Counted from the stretch's first letter, positions 35,867 to 48,896 are shown. The stretch is 64,000 nt of DNA from Polyodon spathula (GCF_017654505.1 NC_054547.1:28107475-28171474), one strand, 5' to 3'. Notes: generated by a model from the sequence alone, not told the origin. Program-made: numbers and translations.

Positions 35867-35978
35867 ATGTTAAACAATATTCCAAATATCACCCGCATTG
35901 AGTCCAACATGAGCAATGTCACTTTAGCTGTGAGGGATGTTGTTCTGAACTTGAACTCAGAGGAGCTTTTTGATGAAG
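35867..35978 (+). CDS. possible short first coding exon, unrecognised
   Basis: The ATG at 35867 opens a frame reading MLNNIPNITRIESNMSNVT and on to SEELFDEG, ending at a good donor, GATGAAG|GTATTTGC (35978/35979). It has three N-x-T sequons or near-sequons. It sits about 260 bp downstream of the CRE/E-box cluster. I do not recognise the peptide. It may instead be 5' leader sequence of SLC7A14 with a uORF, or chance. A TA array follows directly. Confidence 0.2.
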
Positions 35979-35999
35979 GTATTTGCAACTGCTCTTAAT

Positions 36000-36002
<3 letters not shown>

Positions 36003-36082
<80 letters not shown>
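36003..36082. repeat. (TA)n microsatellite, about 40 units
   Basis: A pure TA array, immediately 3' of the candidate exon. Confidence 0.97.
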
Positions 36083-36086
<4 letters not shown>

Positions 36087-36481
36087 AATATACCCATAAG
36101 ATACGTCGAGGATTTACGTGCGTTATATATAACACGCAAATACCGTAGTTATGTACAAAATACGAGTCAGTTCAGGTCTATAATAGCTATTATTAATGCA
36201 CCGTATTAATTCAGTGCTGGTATTGATATATGAATAAATGAACACTCTAACTGTACAGTTCAGGAAACATGTATAAATTAAACTTTGAGCTAAAAGTGCG
36301 GCAACTGTTAAAATAGTGATATCTGGTACATCGTGGTGCTTAGAAATATTGCAAAAATTAAATAAATGCAACAAATATTGTTTTACTATTTAGTGACTAT
36401 ATAGAGAAAAGTGTGCTAGATTGCGTTACAATCGTGTTCCTTTTTATATTAAATTTATAAAATATATGCTACTACTACTAC

Positions 36482-36483
<2 letters not shown>

Positions 36484-36556
<73 letters not shown>
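36484..36556. repeat. (TAA)n microsatellite
   Basis: About 24 units of AAT/ATA, preceded by a short ACT run. Confidence 0.97.
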
Positions 36557-36558
<2 letters not shown>

Positions 36559-39500
36559 TCGTTTAAAATAATTTGAACGCTGTGACTAAATGTATGTGTT
36601 ACGGTAAGTAAATAAATTGAACATTAGCAAGAACAGCGTACATTTCTTGCTCGTACAATACGGCAGGTTGTTGCACTGTGTTGTCAGTCTTGTTAATGAA
36701 GGAACACAACCCCGTTTGGAAACCTTGGCATTTGATTTACTGCTCAGGCTTTCGTTTTGACAAAAGTGCTATTGTATTGAAGAGTACAGTGGACGACAAT
36801 TATCACAGCTGAGTATCACTGATAGAACTGGTCGTGTTAAAGGGGGTTTATCTGTAAAGACATGGAACCGGTGTTTCTCTGTAAATACCCATCCCATAGG
36901 TGAGTTTACTAGTGTCCCACCCCTTCAGTGTGAAACTGATGCATTCTTTCACAGGAACTGGCCATGGTGCTGAATGTGACAGCTTTGTTTCACTCAGCGT
37001 TATTCCATCATCTACACGAAACGTCTAGCTGCTTTAAAGCTACGCTTGGGTAAAACAGACTCTTCCTTTTATCACTCCAGTTGTAAGATGAGAACCTTCC
37101 CACATGATCAAAACAAACTAGATATTAAAGCTCTTTTATACTGTAGTGCAATACCGGCACAATATTAAAATATATATTGAAAAGTATAATATTGGAACAC
37201 TGATACATTCTGTATTATAATGATTTTACTGTGCTGTACTATATTATAAGCCTATACCATGGGTATAGGTTGTAGAGTGCACAGAAGACTGTATGGAGTA
37301 AAGTAACATTCAGACACTAAGGGATTATATTTGAATGTAATATTGAATGTGATTGTGGAGCACTATATCTTTTAAGTTTGTGTTTTGGACAAGAGAACCA
37401 TTAACTGTAATGAGTAATGTTTGGACATTCTGTCATAGTCAGAATATCTTCTTTTTGATTCATACCTCTCTTTAATTTGGTCAAGCTATTCTAGGATGCA
37501 TGGGGGCCTGGATTTACAAGGTGCTGCCAAACCAGGGCGATACCTTGATGCTGTTAGTCCATTCATAGCTGCCCCGTTCCTTGGATTTTCACCAGGCTTT
37601 CCATTAGGTATTAGCATTATTTCACCTTGTGTTGGCTGTTTTATAGAAAGTTATGTTGTCTGATCCTCCTCTTGAGTTCTGTTCAAATATATATTTTTTA
37701 GGAGCTTGGTTATGCTGACTTTTTTTAAACGCTGTGTCCCTGAACAAAAAGATTGCTTTCCAAAAATGAAGAGAAAAGTGACAATTAGTTGCTATCTTAT
37801 TGTCATATCACAATAGTTTTGGTATCTGTACTATTTGAACACTTGCAAAATACTCTTTTAACAGTTCTACATTACATGCTTTTATAGGATTGTTTAGTAT
37901 TTTGGTGTATGGTGATGTTCCATATATGATGTAACTTTAAAAACTGAATTTACACTATAGAGGCCATGTTGAAAAGGCATGTCAATTCTTGTAGGGTTAA
38001 TATATAATTTACAGCCACATTGCAGCACAATTCTATGTATGGACCAGTATATGATATATGCATTGTACATTTTTGTTTTTGTTGCTTGGGATTCCATGCA
38101 TAATTTTTTAGTAGACTGACACCACTTAATTCAATACATGCAAAATCTTTTACATGCATACGGTAGGAGAATAGGGAGGCAATCAATTTGCTCTATGATG
38201 TGATTGATTGAAGTCTTGACATTACCAAATGAATAGTGCAGGGCGGTGCTAGGCTTTACACTGATACAACGCAAAGGTCAAACAAGAACATTGGTGAAAT
38301 GTAATATTAGCAGACTTATTTTTTCCTTGGCATTCTGAAACCAATGTTCCAGAATTCCTACTATGTACAAGCATTTTACCCAATTAAACCATCACTATAT
38401 TTCTGAGTGGCGTGACTGGCCATCTTAAAGGTGTGATTATTATTGGGGCTTTCTTTTTAACCCTTTAGGCCTATATACATTTAAAACAGAGGTTTCTAGA
38501 TAATTGGTTTATACCCCACCCCCCCACCCCCATGGTCAATTCAAAGCTTCATCTATGCACTCCCAACACAACAACTGACTAAAACAGACACACAACTGTA
38601 GCCTTAGGACAGGGTAACAGGAATAGTTGGGTAAAGGGGAGGATGCTGGCAAGATTTCACTCTATGTGTTATCCTGTGCCGTTCCGTATATACAAAGAAT
38701 GGTTTTGTATTTTATGGATGGTTCTTTATAGAACCTAAACAATTGGAGTAAGTATTGGAGTAAGGCCTGATAAACTGTATAATTATATAAACACCCAGAA
38801 ACCATCTTTGATCAGCCATTTCCTAATAATTGACCAGCTAATGCAATGACTAAACTGCTCTTTCCTATATCGTGAAAGGTTTGTCATGTGTGTTATTACA
38901 TCTCAGGGCAGTGCAACTCACTCAGTCATGTGATCAACCTGGGGAATTGTATACCTTCTAGATTTAAGTAAGCATCCATATTTGTACTTGCCAATCAGCT
39001 TCTATTCATATACGCTTCAGTATTATAAGAAACTGAAGTTGTTATTTAAAGATACTCTTATGGATTTAAATCTTATGGAGTTTTGTAAGTTTTCCTGTTG
39101 AAGGTTGTCCTGTATGCAGGTACCTTTAGAAGACATAAACAGAATGGTCAGCAAACATGGTCTGGTTTCTAATAGAGCACAGCAGGTTAAGCTTTGAAAG
39201 AATGCAGTAAGTCAGGATGCATATTTTAGAATTGAATTAAAAGAAGTGAAATCTTTTTGATATACCTTATTTGAGCCATTTTAAGATCCAGCTTTACTCA
39301 CAATGCATGTTAGCTAAGTACTTAACCCTCAATTCCTAGCAAAGAGATTCTTTTGTATTTGTCAACCACACCTGCTCCAGTCATAACAGTAGCATAATCC
39401 ACAACTATTGTGAAGGCAACTGACCAGACCTGCCTTGGAGCAGCTTATTATCCTGTTAGTTCAGTGAGCAACGCTTTACATTTGTCCAGGAAAGGTGGTT

Positions 39501-41977
39501 TGGATACAACATATGTCATCTTGAGAGAAATAAAATGACACTTCAGTGTGACCCTATCGCATTGGACCATCACAATACCTTAATATATTTCAATGCCTCT
39601 TCTTATAACTTCTACTTTGTTGGCTGGGACAATAAAAATGCCTCTGTGACATCAACATTTTGCCTGCTCATAGAGGTCTATTGGAATTAACGTCTTCTCA
39701 TCAGTCAAATTTACCTTCATCTCTGTCAGTGATGTATTGAAATAAAACAGGCAAGGAGAATGCGTCTGTTCTTTTTTGTATTGTTATAATATGCTCTGTA
39801 TTATATTGTTTGGTTTAAGGTGTACTTTTTCAATTAATATCTGATTAAATATTACCACAAGAGGGGGATTTGGGAGGGTGTTGGTCTATCCCTTGGATAC
39901 AATTATTCATTATGGCGCAGCTATCATTATTCCAGCTTTTAAAAGTACCATATAATAAACTGTGATAAATGTGATTATCTGATGATAACACAGCATAGAA
40001 AGGCCACAAATAACCTTTATCACACATGTTGTTTGCTTTTGTATAGACAAAGGTTGCTAGAAATATATAAGCGCTGTAATTAAAATGTAATCCTAGGATA
40101 TACCTGGGATATCTATTTAATAATGCTATAGAGCTTGGAATAAATGGGAAGCACAAAGCTGGTTTTTAAAGGATTTTTTATGGGTGCAACCTTTCACACT
40201 TGCCATTGTGATGAATATCTCCCGGTACATTGTGGTAATTTCAAGCAGTCTGTACCAAATCACGACCTTCACTTTATTCATATTCTTGAAAACTGGATTA
40301 ACCTAAAGTGCAGGAAGTGGTTAGGTACCAGGAAATAGCTGCAATTTTTAGTCTTAAGAATTTAATTTGAAACAACCAAAGACCTTTCACACTTGAAAAA
40401 GGGATGCTGGAGATGTGATGGTGTTGTTAATTCTAATAAAAAATCAGAAAATGGATTTTAAAGCCTTGGTATAAAGTTACTAATAGTGCAGTGCGTTGTA
40501 ACTCCAAGTCTATTATAGATATATTTTTAGATTTTTCAGCTCAGCCATTTGAAGGCCCTGGTTAGTTTGAATTTGTTTTCCACATCAATTATAATTAGAA
40601 GAACAACAACAACAATATTGATTTTCTAAATTGCCTGTCAAACAAAGCAGGGTACAAGAAAAAATAAAGGTTTGGGCAGATGGTGACACAGAAACACTTT
40701 TCTTTTCCAGTAACATGCTTCCTTGGAACAGTATCTTACAAGTCTGGCCCATATAGTCCCAAAACACTGGGAAAGGATGAAAAGGGAGACAGGATCAAAC
40801 AATGTCCAATTAGACAGGTAGAAACAAGTGACCTCAATAAAAACAGAGGACTGTACCATTACCAACAGGGGACGGGGGTTGGCATCCTGCTCTTTCTGAA
40901 CTTCAGCAAGTTTACTGTACCTTCTTAAGCAGGGAACATGTTGTGCAGCAAACTTGTAGTGTGTTGTGTTACTAACATCACAGAATGCATCAAAATTTTA
41001 CATTTAGTAAAATGAGGATCAGCCAATGTTTTAAACATTAAACAGACTTTATACCTGATTACTATACCAATCTTGTTTAATTTATGTACAGAGCATCCTT
41101 CATGCACATACATTCCAGGAAGCTTTGCAAAACATAGAACAAACTACAAAAAGCTCTAAACTGCTCGCTAATAAAATAAAAATGAAAAAATCAGGATAGA
41201 ACCTTGAAGTGAGTTCCAAAGTGAAAGCTGATGTAGTGACATCAAAACTGAGGACATAAGATGGATGGACTTGGTCTGTGTAAGATTCACTTCTTATTTC
41301 CTGTTCACTATCTTATTTTATTTATTTTGTATATTTGTATGGCTTTATATGGAACTTTTAACATGTTCATTGAGTTTAAGAATTTAATGTCAAAATATAA
41401 GTAACGTAATTACTTTGCAGTCAGTATGATAAAAAAATGCTCTTTTTTAATGCCTACCCCATTACCATTAAGATTGTACAGTATTTATCGCGATTTCTCA
41501 TAATTTCAAGGTAATGTTGCATTTTACCACCTGAAAATATATTTTATTCTCTCAGTGTTAAAATTAGAGGATAAGTTACGCCCAGACCCAAAACCTTATC
41601 TGGAGCGCAGCCCCTACGTATATATTTTATCAATGGAATCCGGGGATACAAAATTGCTAATGAGTTGTTTCATTGCACCAAAGAGATTAGTCAGCAGTCA
41701 CATCTCCCTGCTTCAAGTGACCCTTGTGTTTTGAGACTGTGAGTCTCCTCACTATGGCAGTGAAGGACTCGTCACTACATCATTGTACTGTAGCTTCTTG
41801 TTTTGGTTGAATCTGTTTCCAATAAAGGTTATCGCAGTTGCTGAAGAAGAATCAAGATCATGAAGTCAGTTGGCTGTTCATTTCTTGTTGGGATGATGTT
41901 ACAAGTCGGTCATGTAGCTGAGCAGTTTTTAATTTGGCGTTGATGAAAATAAAATAAAACTGGGTGTGGAGTAAAAA

Positions 41978-42028
41978 TTATAATAATAATAATAATAATA
42001 AATAATAATATATAATAATAATAATAAT
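41978..42028. repeat. interrupted (TAA)n microsatellite
   Basis: ATA/AAT units with two interruptions (near 42000 and 42010). Confidence 0.95.
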
Positions 42029-42178
42029 TAAATCAAGCAAAACAGTTCATCACAGGGTACGTGCAAAACGTTCAAAGTCTGTTCATCTTTTTCTGGTTGC
42101 ATCTTTTGCAGGACTATTAAATATTCATCAATAACCCATTATTTAACTACAGAGCTCTCTGAAAAATCCTGCCTTTTA

Positions 42179-44088
42179 GAACATAAGAACATAAGAAAGT
42201 TTACAAATGAGAGGAGGCCATTTGGCCCATCTTGCTCGTTTGGTTGTTAGTAGGTTATTGATCCCAGAATCTTATCAAGCAGCTTCTTGAAGGATTCCCA
42301 GGGTGTCAGCTTCAACAACATTACAGGGGAGTTGATTCCAGACCCTCACAATTCTCTGTGTAAAAAAGTGCCTCCTATTTTCTGTTCTGAATGCCCCTTT
42401 GTCTAATCTCCATTTGTAACCCCTGGTCCTTGTTTCTTTTTTCAGGTCGAAAAAGTCCCTTGGGTCGACATTGTCAATACCTTTTAGAATTCTGAATGCT
42501 TGAATTAGGTCGCCACGTAGTCTTCTTTGTTCAAGACTGAACAGATTCAATTCATTTAGCCTGTCTGCATATGACATGCCTTTTAAGCCCAGAATAATTC
42601 TGGTCGCTCTTCTTTGCACTCTTTCTAGAGCAGCAATATCTTTTTTATAGCAAGGTGACCAGAACTGAACACAATATTCAAGATGAGGTCTTACTAATGC
42701 ATTTTACGGTTTTAACATTACTTCCCTTGATTTAAATTCAACACTTTTCACAATGTAGCCGAGCATCTTGTTGGCCTTTTTTATAGTTTCCCCACGTTGT
42801 CTAGATGAAGACATTTCTGAGTCAACAAAAACTCCTAGGTCTTTTTCATAAATACCTTCTCCAATTTCAGTATCTCCCATATGATATTTATAATGCACAT
42901 TTTTATTTCCTGCATGCAGTACCTTACACTTTTCTCTATTAAATGTCATTTACCATGTGTCTGCCCAGTTCTGAATCTTGTCTAGATCATTTTGAATTAC
43001 CTTTGCTGCTGCAACAGTGTTTGCCACTCCTCCTATTTTTGTGTCGTCTGCAAATTTAACAAGTTTTCTTACTATACCATAATCTAAATCATTAATGTAG
43101 ATTAGGAATAGCAGAGGACCTAATACTGATCCCTGTGGTACTCCACTGGTTACCACACTCCATTCTGAGGTTTCTCCTCTAATCAGCACTTTCTGTTTTC
43201 TACATGTTTCTATCACTCCCTAATCCATGTACATGTGTTTCCTTGAATCCCTACTGCGTTCAGTTTGAGAATTAATCTTTTGTGGGGGACTTTGTCAAAA
43301 GCTTTCTGGAAATCTAAATAAACCATGTCATATGCTTTGCAATTATCCATTACCGAAGTTGCATCCTCAAAAAATCAAGCAAGTTAGTTAGACACGATCT
43401 CCCTTTCCTAAAACCATGTTGACTGTCTCTGCTGACTGTCTCTGTTACTGGTCTGTAGTTACCTGGTTCAGTTTTGTTTCCCTTTTTGTGGATCGGTATT
43501 ACGTTTGCAATTTTCCAGTCTGTCGGTACCACCCCTGTGTCAAGAGACTGTTGCATGATCTTGGTTAGCGGTTTGTAAATAACTTCTTTCATTTATTTGA
43601 GTACTATTGGGAGGATCTTATCCGGCCCAGGGGATTTGTTTATTTTAAGAGCTCCTAGTCCCTTTAACACTTCTGCCTCGGTTATGCTAAAGTTATTTAA
43701 AACTGGATAGGAACTGGATGACATGGGGGGCATGTTGTCCGTATCCTCCTTTGTAAAAACTTTTAATACATTTGCTATTTTTTTTCTTCATCTAGAATTT
43801 TGCCATTTGTATCTCTTAGACATTTAACCTCCTCTTTGAATGTTCTTTTGCTGTTGTAATATTGGAAAAACATTTTGGAATTGGTTTTAGCCCCCTTAGC
43901 AATGTTCATTTCTATTTCTCTCTTGGCCTTTCTAACTTCCTTTTTGACTTGTGTTTGCAGTTCCGTGTACTCTTTCTATGTACTTTCTTTTTGGTCCCTT
44001 TTTAACGCCTTTTTTCGCTGAATATTTTTTTTAATTGATCTATTACACTTGTTACAATCAAGCCCCAAATCCCAACATTGAAACAGAT
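42179..44088 (-). pseudogene. CR1-like non-LTR retrotransposon, 3' part of ORF2
   Basis: Reading on the minus strand: RKAKREIEMNIAKGAKTNS and FFQYYNSKRTFKEEVKCL (44000-43800), SPGPDKILPIVLK, VPTDWKIANVIPIHKKGNK (43592-43450), RDSQHGFRKGRSCLTNLLDF, DFQKAFDKVPHKRL (near 43300), SGVPQGSVLGPLLFLIYIND and the active-site block KFADDTKIGG (43216-42950), then ALERVQRRATRIILGLKG, FSLEQRRLRGDLIQAFRI and KGAFRTENRRHFFTQR near the C terminus (to 42275). These are CR1/L2-type RT and C-terminal blocks. The 3' end shows repeated TTCTTATG octamers, like the tail repeats of CR1. Stops, frameshifts and an apparent internal deletion after NYRPV (about 43440) show it is dead. It is 5'-truncated at an LTR-like repeat. 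Confidence 0.93.
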
Positions 44089-44119
44089 TGTGGCAGGGCA
44101 GGAGCACTGCTGTTGTAAA

Positions 44120-44200
<81 letters not shown>

Positions 44201-44620
44201 TAAGGTTGGTAGGGATGGGGTTAAATCTGTCTTTGCCAGCAATCACAGATGTGGCCACTTCCCAATTAGGTAATTGAGTTCTAATTGGGGAGTGGCCACA
44301 TGTATTAAAGGAAGGATAAATCCTTCCTCTGGGAGAGTGAGCGATCTGTATGTAACACTATTTTGTTTGGAACCCTTCCATGAAGGTGAATGCCCAGCCT
44401 GACAATAGTGCTTGGATGCAGTATTGTTTTGTTTGAATTTTTATTTTTGCTAGTTTGCTTGTTCCTGTGTTTGTTTTTGCGTTCTTTAGCGCTTGAACTG
44501 CAGCTTCTGTTTCTGGGTCTCTTTCTTGCCAGTAACAGCCTGGGCCCTACCCTATCACACAGATCAATTAAAAACGGAAGCGTCCCCAGGATAAAAGGGG
44601 TTAAAACAACTAATTTTAAG
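44089..44620 (+). mobile_element. LTR-like repeat containing a TG array
   Basis: It starts TGTGGCAGGGCAGGAGC directly after the LINE. After the TG array it has AGGTTGGTAGGGATGGGGTT, then AGCAATCACAGATGTGGCCA, then TATTAAAGGAAGGATAAATCC (core shown in part), which could be a promoter. The first ~180 bp recur at 60128-60259 on the opposite strand. The 3' limit is uncertain, and the pairing with internal sequence is unknown. Confidence 0.5.
44121..44196. repeat. (TG)n microsatellite, about 38 units
   Basis: A pure TG array inside the LTR-like repeat. The other copy (60210-60228, minus) has a short CA run at the same place, so the array grew from a repeat-internal seed. The open frames across it are artefacts. 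Confidence 0.97.
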
Positions 44621-44699
44621 TTGTAAAGTTGTCGCTTTTTTGTTTTAAGAGTGCTGTCATGCCATTTGGAAATTTCCATTGAAGTGTTCTTTGGCATCA

Positions 44700-47330
44700 T
44701 CTGAAGTCAATGGAAATGTCTTTTATCCTTACTGAGGGCTTTTAGTAATGTATGGACCACTCTGGTAATTAAAACTGCTGAGAAAGGGGCAGGTCTATCT
44801 TGCAGCTGGAGCAGATAAATGTAATTACTATCATTAGAGTGAGTCTCTTTTAAAAGTTATCTAAGCCTGCCAGATAACGAATTTGTCCTTGCCAGGAATG
44901 AAAAGACCTGAGTTGATGAGCCTTGAAAAAAATGTGATCTCTGTCTTTCCTGCAATAAGATAATTACTATCAAAATTAAATAGGATTTTACTTATAGGCT
45001 GGAAAATGGGAAGAGGCTGCCACTAGTTCAGCAAGTTTGGCTAGACAAAGCATTGAGTCAGGAAGCATTTGAAATGATGTCCATTACAACATAGTTGTAA
45101 CTTCATGACCTGCATCAAGGCAGGTTTTCTGGTGCTATTGTATCAAACTTCCTGTCATAGAAGGAACAGACCTCTGCATTAACAAAAATGCCAGAAACCT
45201 GTGTTATCATTTAATAATCCCTTTAATCTTAAACTCCTGTTGAGCGAAAGTTTAATTGAATGTCTCCTTATAACAGGAAGAAAGGGCAGCACCGAATTGT
45301 CGACTAGTCGGTTAGAAAAGTGACAGGTGGCCTCAAAGACTGGCACTTCAATTAAAATGGATACATGTATTTTAGGGACCTGTCTAATGAAATCAAGTGT
45401 TCTGGAAAGACCCTAGTGATTCATAACCTTGTCAAAATATTAACTTCATTACACATTAGACAAGTTAGTAATATGAACTGCAGTTCCACAGGAATCCAAA
45501 CTATTAACTAAAGTACCAATGAGCACAGTCCTCCTCCTTCTTCTTCTTCTTCTTCTTCTTCTTCTTCTTCTTCTTCTTCTTCTTCTTCTTCTTCTTCTTC
45601 CTGCCTCTTAAAACTAGTAATATTTATTTAAGAAATGTATGTACAATACCAATGCTTGGTATGTTAAAGGGTTAAACCGGAAACCTCTTTTTAGTCTTTT
45701 TCTATCTCACACCTGCCAACTCTTTGTTTTTTTCCTTAATTTAATGAATGACAGCCCTGGGATTACCTAACATTTAAAACACAGCCATGGAGCATTTGAT
45801 AACAGCACTCAAACAATCTTAAAATGTCCAGCACTTCCATTGAGTACATAAATAGTGTTCAATTTACTGTATCACAAGTTATGCACTTACAGTGAAACAC
45901 CTGCCTGCTGTGGAGGAAAGTAAATCCAACCTCTCCCCTGAAAACAAATAGTCTGTATCAATGCATCCAGGGGATTCATCCTGTAGGTGCTGTAAAATGC
46001 TATTAAAAATCCAGCTGTGTATTATGGTGGGTATATTCATCAGATCAACATGTATGACAAGAAGACAGTTTTGACTAGTGCCTTCAGCGTACTGCGTATA
46101 CGTAGTATATATTCTTTCTTCCTTCTATTCTCACAGCTGTGCCTGGGAAATTAGATTTAGGATGTGCAATAGTTGATGGATGTTACATTTTGACGGGTTG
46201 AGGTAACTGTCACATCACCAAACAAAAACAAACAGTACTGGACCTGAGGATGGCAATAACCTCAAAATGAGGTTATTCTTATTATTCTTACTCTGAATAA
46301 TAATATACAAAGGGTAAGGATGAGAGTGCTTGTCTTGGTTTATATGGCGGGGGAGGGGGGGGTGTCGAGGTCTGTTTCGAGATCTGGGAAGAGAACCCTC
46401 ATCCTCACTTTCTTATATACATCTACTGGTTCATTTAATAACAAGTGGTAACTAGGCAACTGCTGTATAAAACTGGTACAGTTCTCATGGGGTTACTGTA
46501 TTTACACTGCCAGACTCAGAAAACCAGCAATTATTTACAACATAACCACCACAATGGATGTCTGCTCTCTGAGGCTGTAATCACTCCTTGCTGTAATTAA
46601 GAGTGTGGGCTAAAGGATGGAACCAGACTGCGCTTTTTTTTTTAATCTGTGTCGGTTGGTAGGCTGAGGAGCACTTTGAGTGCTCAAGGCCTTTTTTCCA
46701 TGTACTGTTGGTTTGCTTCTTCTCTGATGTTTTGTTTCCTTTCCTTATCTGGTACTTAACAATTATGGAAGGTCATAAGAACATATCTGAAATGAATGCT
46801 CATTTCTTTTATCAGATTCTCGCTAGAGTTTTCCAGGAATTAAATAGCACAGATAGAACTTCTGATTTCAAAGTCCTTTCTTCTGGCTTCTGTGAACCGC
46901 TTTGTTGACAAGACTTCAATGGATAACTATCTACTTGTGTACCATTTTATTGAAGTGCTGTATTTCCAAGTCTAATGATCTGGGTTACTGAAGCAGCTTA
47001 GGCACTCATGAAAGACTAATGTACCCAATACTGACTAATTATTTTAGTTTAATATTTTATTTATTAATTATGTTCAACGTAAAAGTTGAATTATAATGTG
47101 TTGTTGAACGATTGCTTGATGATTGGATTGTATATGTGCTTGCTGTCCTCCGGGACCCTCATAAAAACAAGATGCTGCATTATTTGACATTTTGGTGAGC
47201 AAAATTTAAAATAAATAAATAAATAAATAATACCTGATCTCCATCTGCCACTGGGACTGAGCTGAAAGCAATTTGAAATTGATCCTGTTATTTCCATCGA
47301 CAGCAGAGCGATGACTATGACAGTTCAATT
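44700..47330. other. non-coding DNA with a (TTC)n array
   Basis: No exon or known element is recognised apart from the TTC array at 45535-45600 and a G-rich patch near 46349-46366. Confidence 0.4.
45535..45600. repeat. (TTC)n microsatellite, about 22 units
   Basis: A pure pyrimidine TTC/CTT array, which may form triplex DNA. Preceded by CTCCTCC. Confidence 0.97.
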
Positions 47331-47340
47331 TTGGAATACA

Positions 47341-47535
47341 GGGTTCCCGAGTGGCTCACCTGGTAAAACAGAGCTGCATGGTGTACAGGGTGAGTCCTAC
47401 AGGCAGGGTAGTGCAGGTTCGGGTCCTGGTTGTGGGAAGTCAATGGTCATCTCTGGGGATTCTATAGCAATGCAATAAGGGACTAGGGAGAATATTATTT
47501 GCTAATGAATGGTAATTAAATGTTTTTAAAAGCCT
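47341..47535 (+). mobile_element. tRNA-derived SINE
   Basis: The head GGGTTCCCGAGTGGCTCACC contains an A-box-like block, and GGTTCGGGTCC (47416-47426) is a good B box. The spacing (about 65 bp) fits an RNA polymerase III promoter. The body continues to an A/T-rich tail (TTAAATGTTTTTAAAA). The wording matches SINE heads I remember from sturgeon and paddlefish (memory, not searched). It is not a functional tRNA: the acceptor stem and anticodon arm do not pair. Confidence 0.7.
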
Positions 47536-47568
47536 TACTCCTTTAGCCACTTGGTCACCAAGCATCCA

Positions 47569-48338
47569 TGTCTACCCCACTTAAACGAGGTGAGTGCAGC
47601 GTAGAGCAAATACAAAACAGACAGACAATGATTTCCAGGTGCAAGGGTGTTTATTGAATGATTTACAATGTCAAGAGCCTTATGGCAAACACCTGTAAAT
47701 TAATAATGTTAGAGTTGTACAGCGGCGTGTATCACTCGGTAGTTGTAATCCCTGGGTTTTACCCGTAACCCAAAAGTCCAGTTTTCTACGTACACCTACA
47801 CTAAACACAGAACACAAACACCGTTTTTAGTGACAGAGAATAAGTGCTAGTGGTGTAATACAGTTCTCTGTGATGCAGGGGTGAAAGTGATGTCCGGGTT
47901 GATGCTGGCTTACACTACAGTTCTGGATTGTGTTACTGGTAGTCTAGTTAAGACAGACAACAGTTACAACAAACACTAACAAACACAAGACAAACACTCA
48001 TGGTTTTCAGCAAATAATACAGTCTCCTTTTAGGTTGTATCTAACCATTGACAAAGGAACAGATCACTTAAAGTACGACCCCTTATATACCCTCCCCCAT
48101 GACCCCTAGGTAAACGAGCGCATCCACTCCTCCAATCCACGGATGCCACGTTGTTTCCCGCCTGGGTCATTGAGTTTGAGTACCGTAGCTCCTCCCCTTT
48201 TCTAGATGGCCAACTTTCACCTAACCCAAGGAATAAATTCTCATGCCATTTAGTCCAGGATACTCTGTTCCATTTACACAGCGTCCTCACTGGTCGGGAG
48301 AGAGATCTAACACTAAGAATCATTCAATCTTTGTCACA
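47569..48338 (-). mobile_element. solo LTR (minus), related to 58766-59527
   Basis: On the minus strand it begins TGTGACAAAGATTG and ends GGGTAGACA. It shares the block CTCCCGACCAGTGAGGACGC and CTGTGTAAATGGAACAG with the plus-strand LTR at 58766. A TATATAAGG promoter lies near 48093 (minus), and an AATAAA-type signal lies near 47660 (minus). Both LTRs are about 765 bp. No internal region is present. The ends are inferred by comparison; no clear target duplication was found. Confidence 0.72.
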
Positions 48339-48710
48339 ACATCTTAATAGTCAGAAGGGGCGACTATATGTCTTTTACTGCCACAGGCCTTGGGTTTAAA
48401 TCTGGGTCAGCTGACAAGTGAAATGGCAAGACTGTCAGTCTTGCTTGAGAGAGCCTAAGATTGAATGGCAGAGGGTGTTCAAGACTGTAGTGCCTTCACA
48501 GAGCTTGTGGGTAGTACAGTATAAGTGTGTAAAAAGTGTCCAATAGAAGTTAACTTTTGGAAACATAGGTGTTTGTATTTCTTTTTTGCCATTTAATTCA
48601 CACTGCCACATGGCAACCAGTGAAAAATATAAAAGTTCAAAAGGTTACTGAGCACTTCTGTTAGGACAGCATTCCAAATAATGGTTATTTTGTCTGTTTC
48701 TTTTTTGTAG

Positions 48711-48896
48711 GTGTCAGTTAATTAGCAAACCACACAACCATTGAAACATGTGGATAAAAGCTGATATGGATCATCTGTGAAAGAGCAAACCCATTTGCTT
48801 CCAACTGCTATTTACAGACACAAGGAGAGTCACACTACCCAATTATTAACGCTGAGAAACCTGCTCCCAAAGCTTCTCTTGTAACTCTGAATAAAA
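48711..48896 (+). other. SLC7A14: SLC7A14 5' leader in the start-codon exon
   Basis: A polypyrimidine tract and acceptor (TGTTTCTTTTTTGTAG|GTGTC) precede 48711. The leader is 186 nt in this exon. It contains a 10-codon upstream ORF (48748-48780, MWIKADMDHL then TGA) that ends 116 nt before the main start. This exon must be joined to at least one upstream exon; the candidate is near 35.4-35.7 kb. Confidence 0.75.

Larger units (their letters stand above)
36090..42170. other. non-coding DNA with trinucleotide arrays
   Basis: Between the promoter candidate and the LINE I see only microsatellites (36484-36556, 41978-42028), a splice-donor-like CATAG|GTGAGT at 36899/36900 with no clear exon, a near-palindrome CCTATACCATGGGTATAGG near 37252, and a C-rich patch near 38517-38532. 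If the promoter call is right, this is the first SLC7A14 intron. Confidence 0.4.

Noticed and set aside
36862..36899. Short exon ending at CATAG|GTGAGT (MEPVFLCKYPSHR)
   Set aside because: A good donor alone, with only 13 codons and no acceptor or promoter context, is not enough.
43976..44273. Open frames with His-Thr or Cys-Val runs
   Set aside because: They are translations of the TG/CA microsatellite at 44121-44196.
47341..47430. tRNA gene
   Set aside because: A and B boxes are present, but the stems do not pair and an AT-rich tail follows, so it is a tRNA-derived SINE.
1..48000. Claudin-11, RPL22L1 or EIF5A2, the known neighbours of SLC7A14 in mammals
   Set aside because: I looked for their characteristic sequences among the translated frames and saw none. 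They are probably outside the window.
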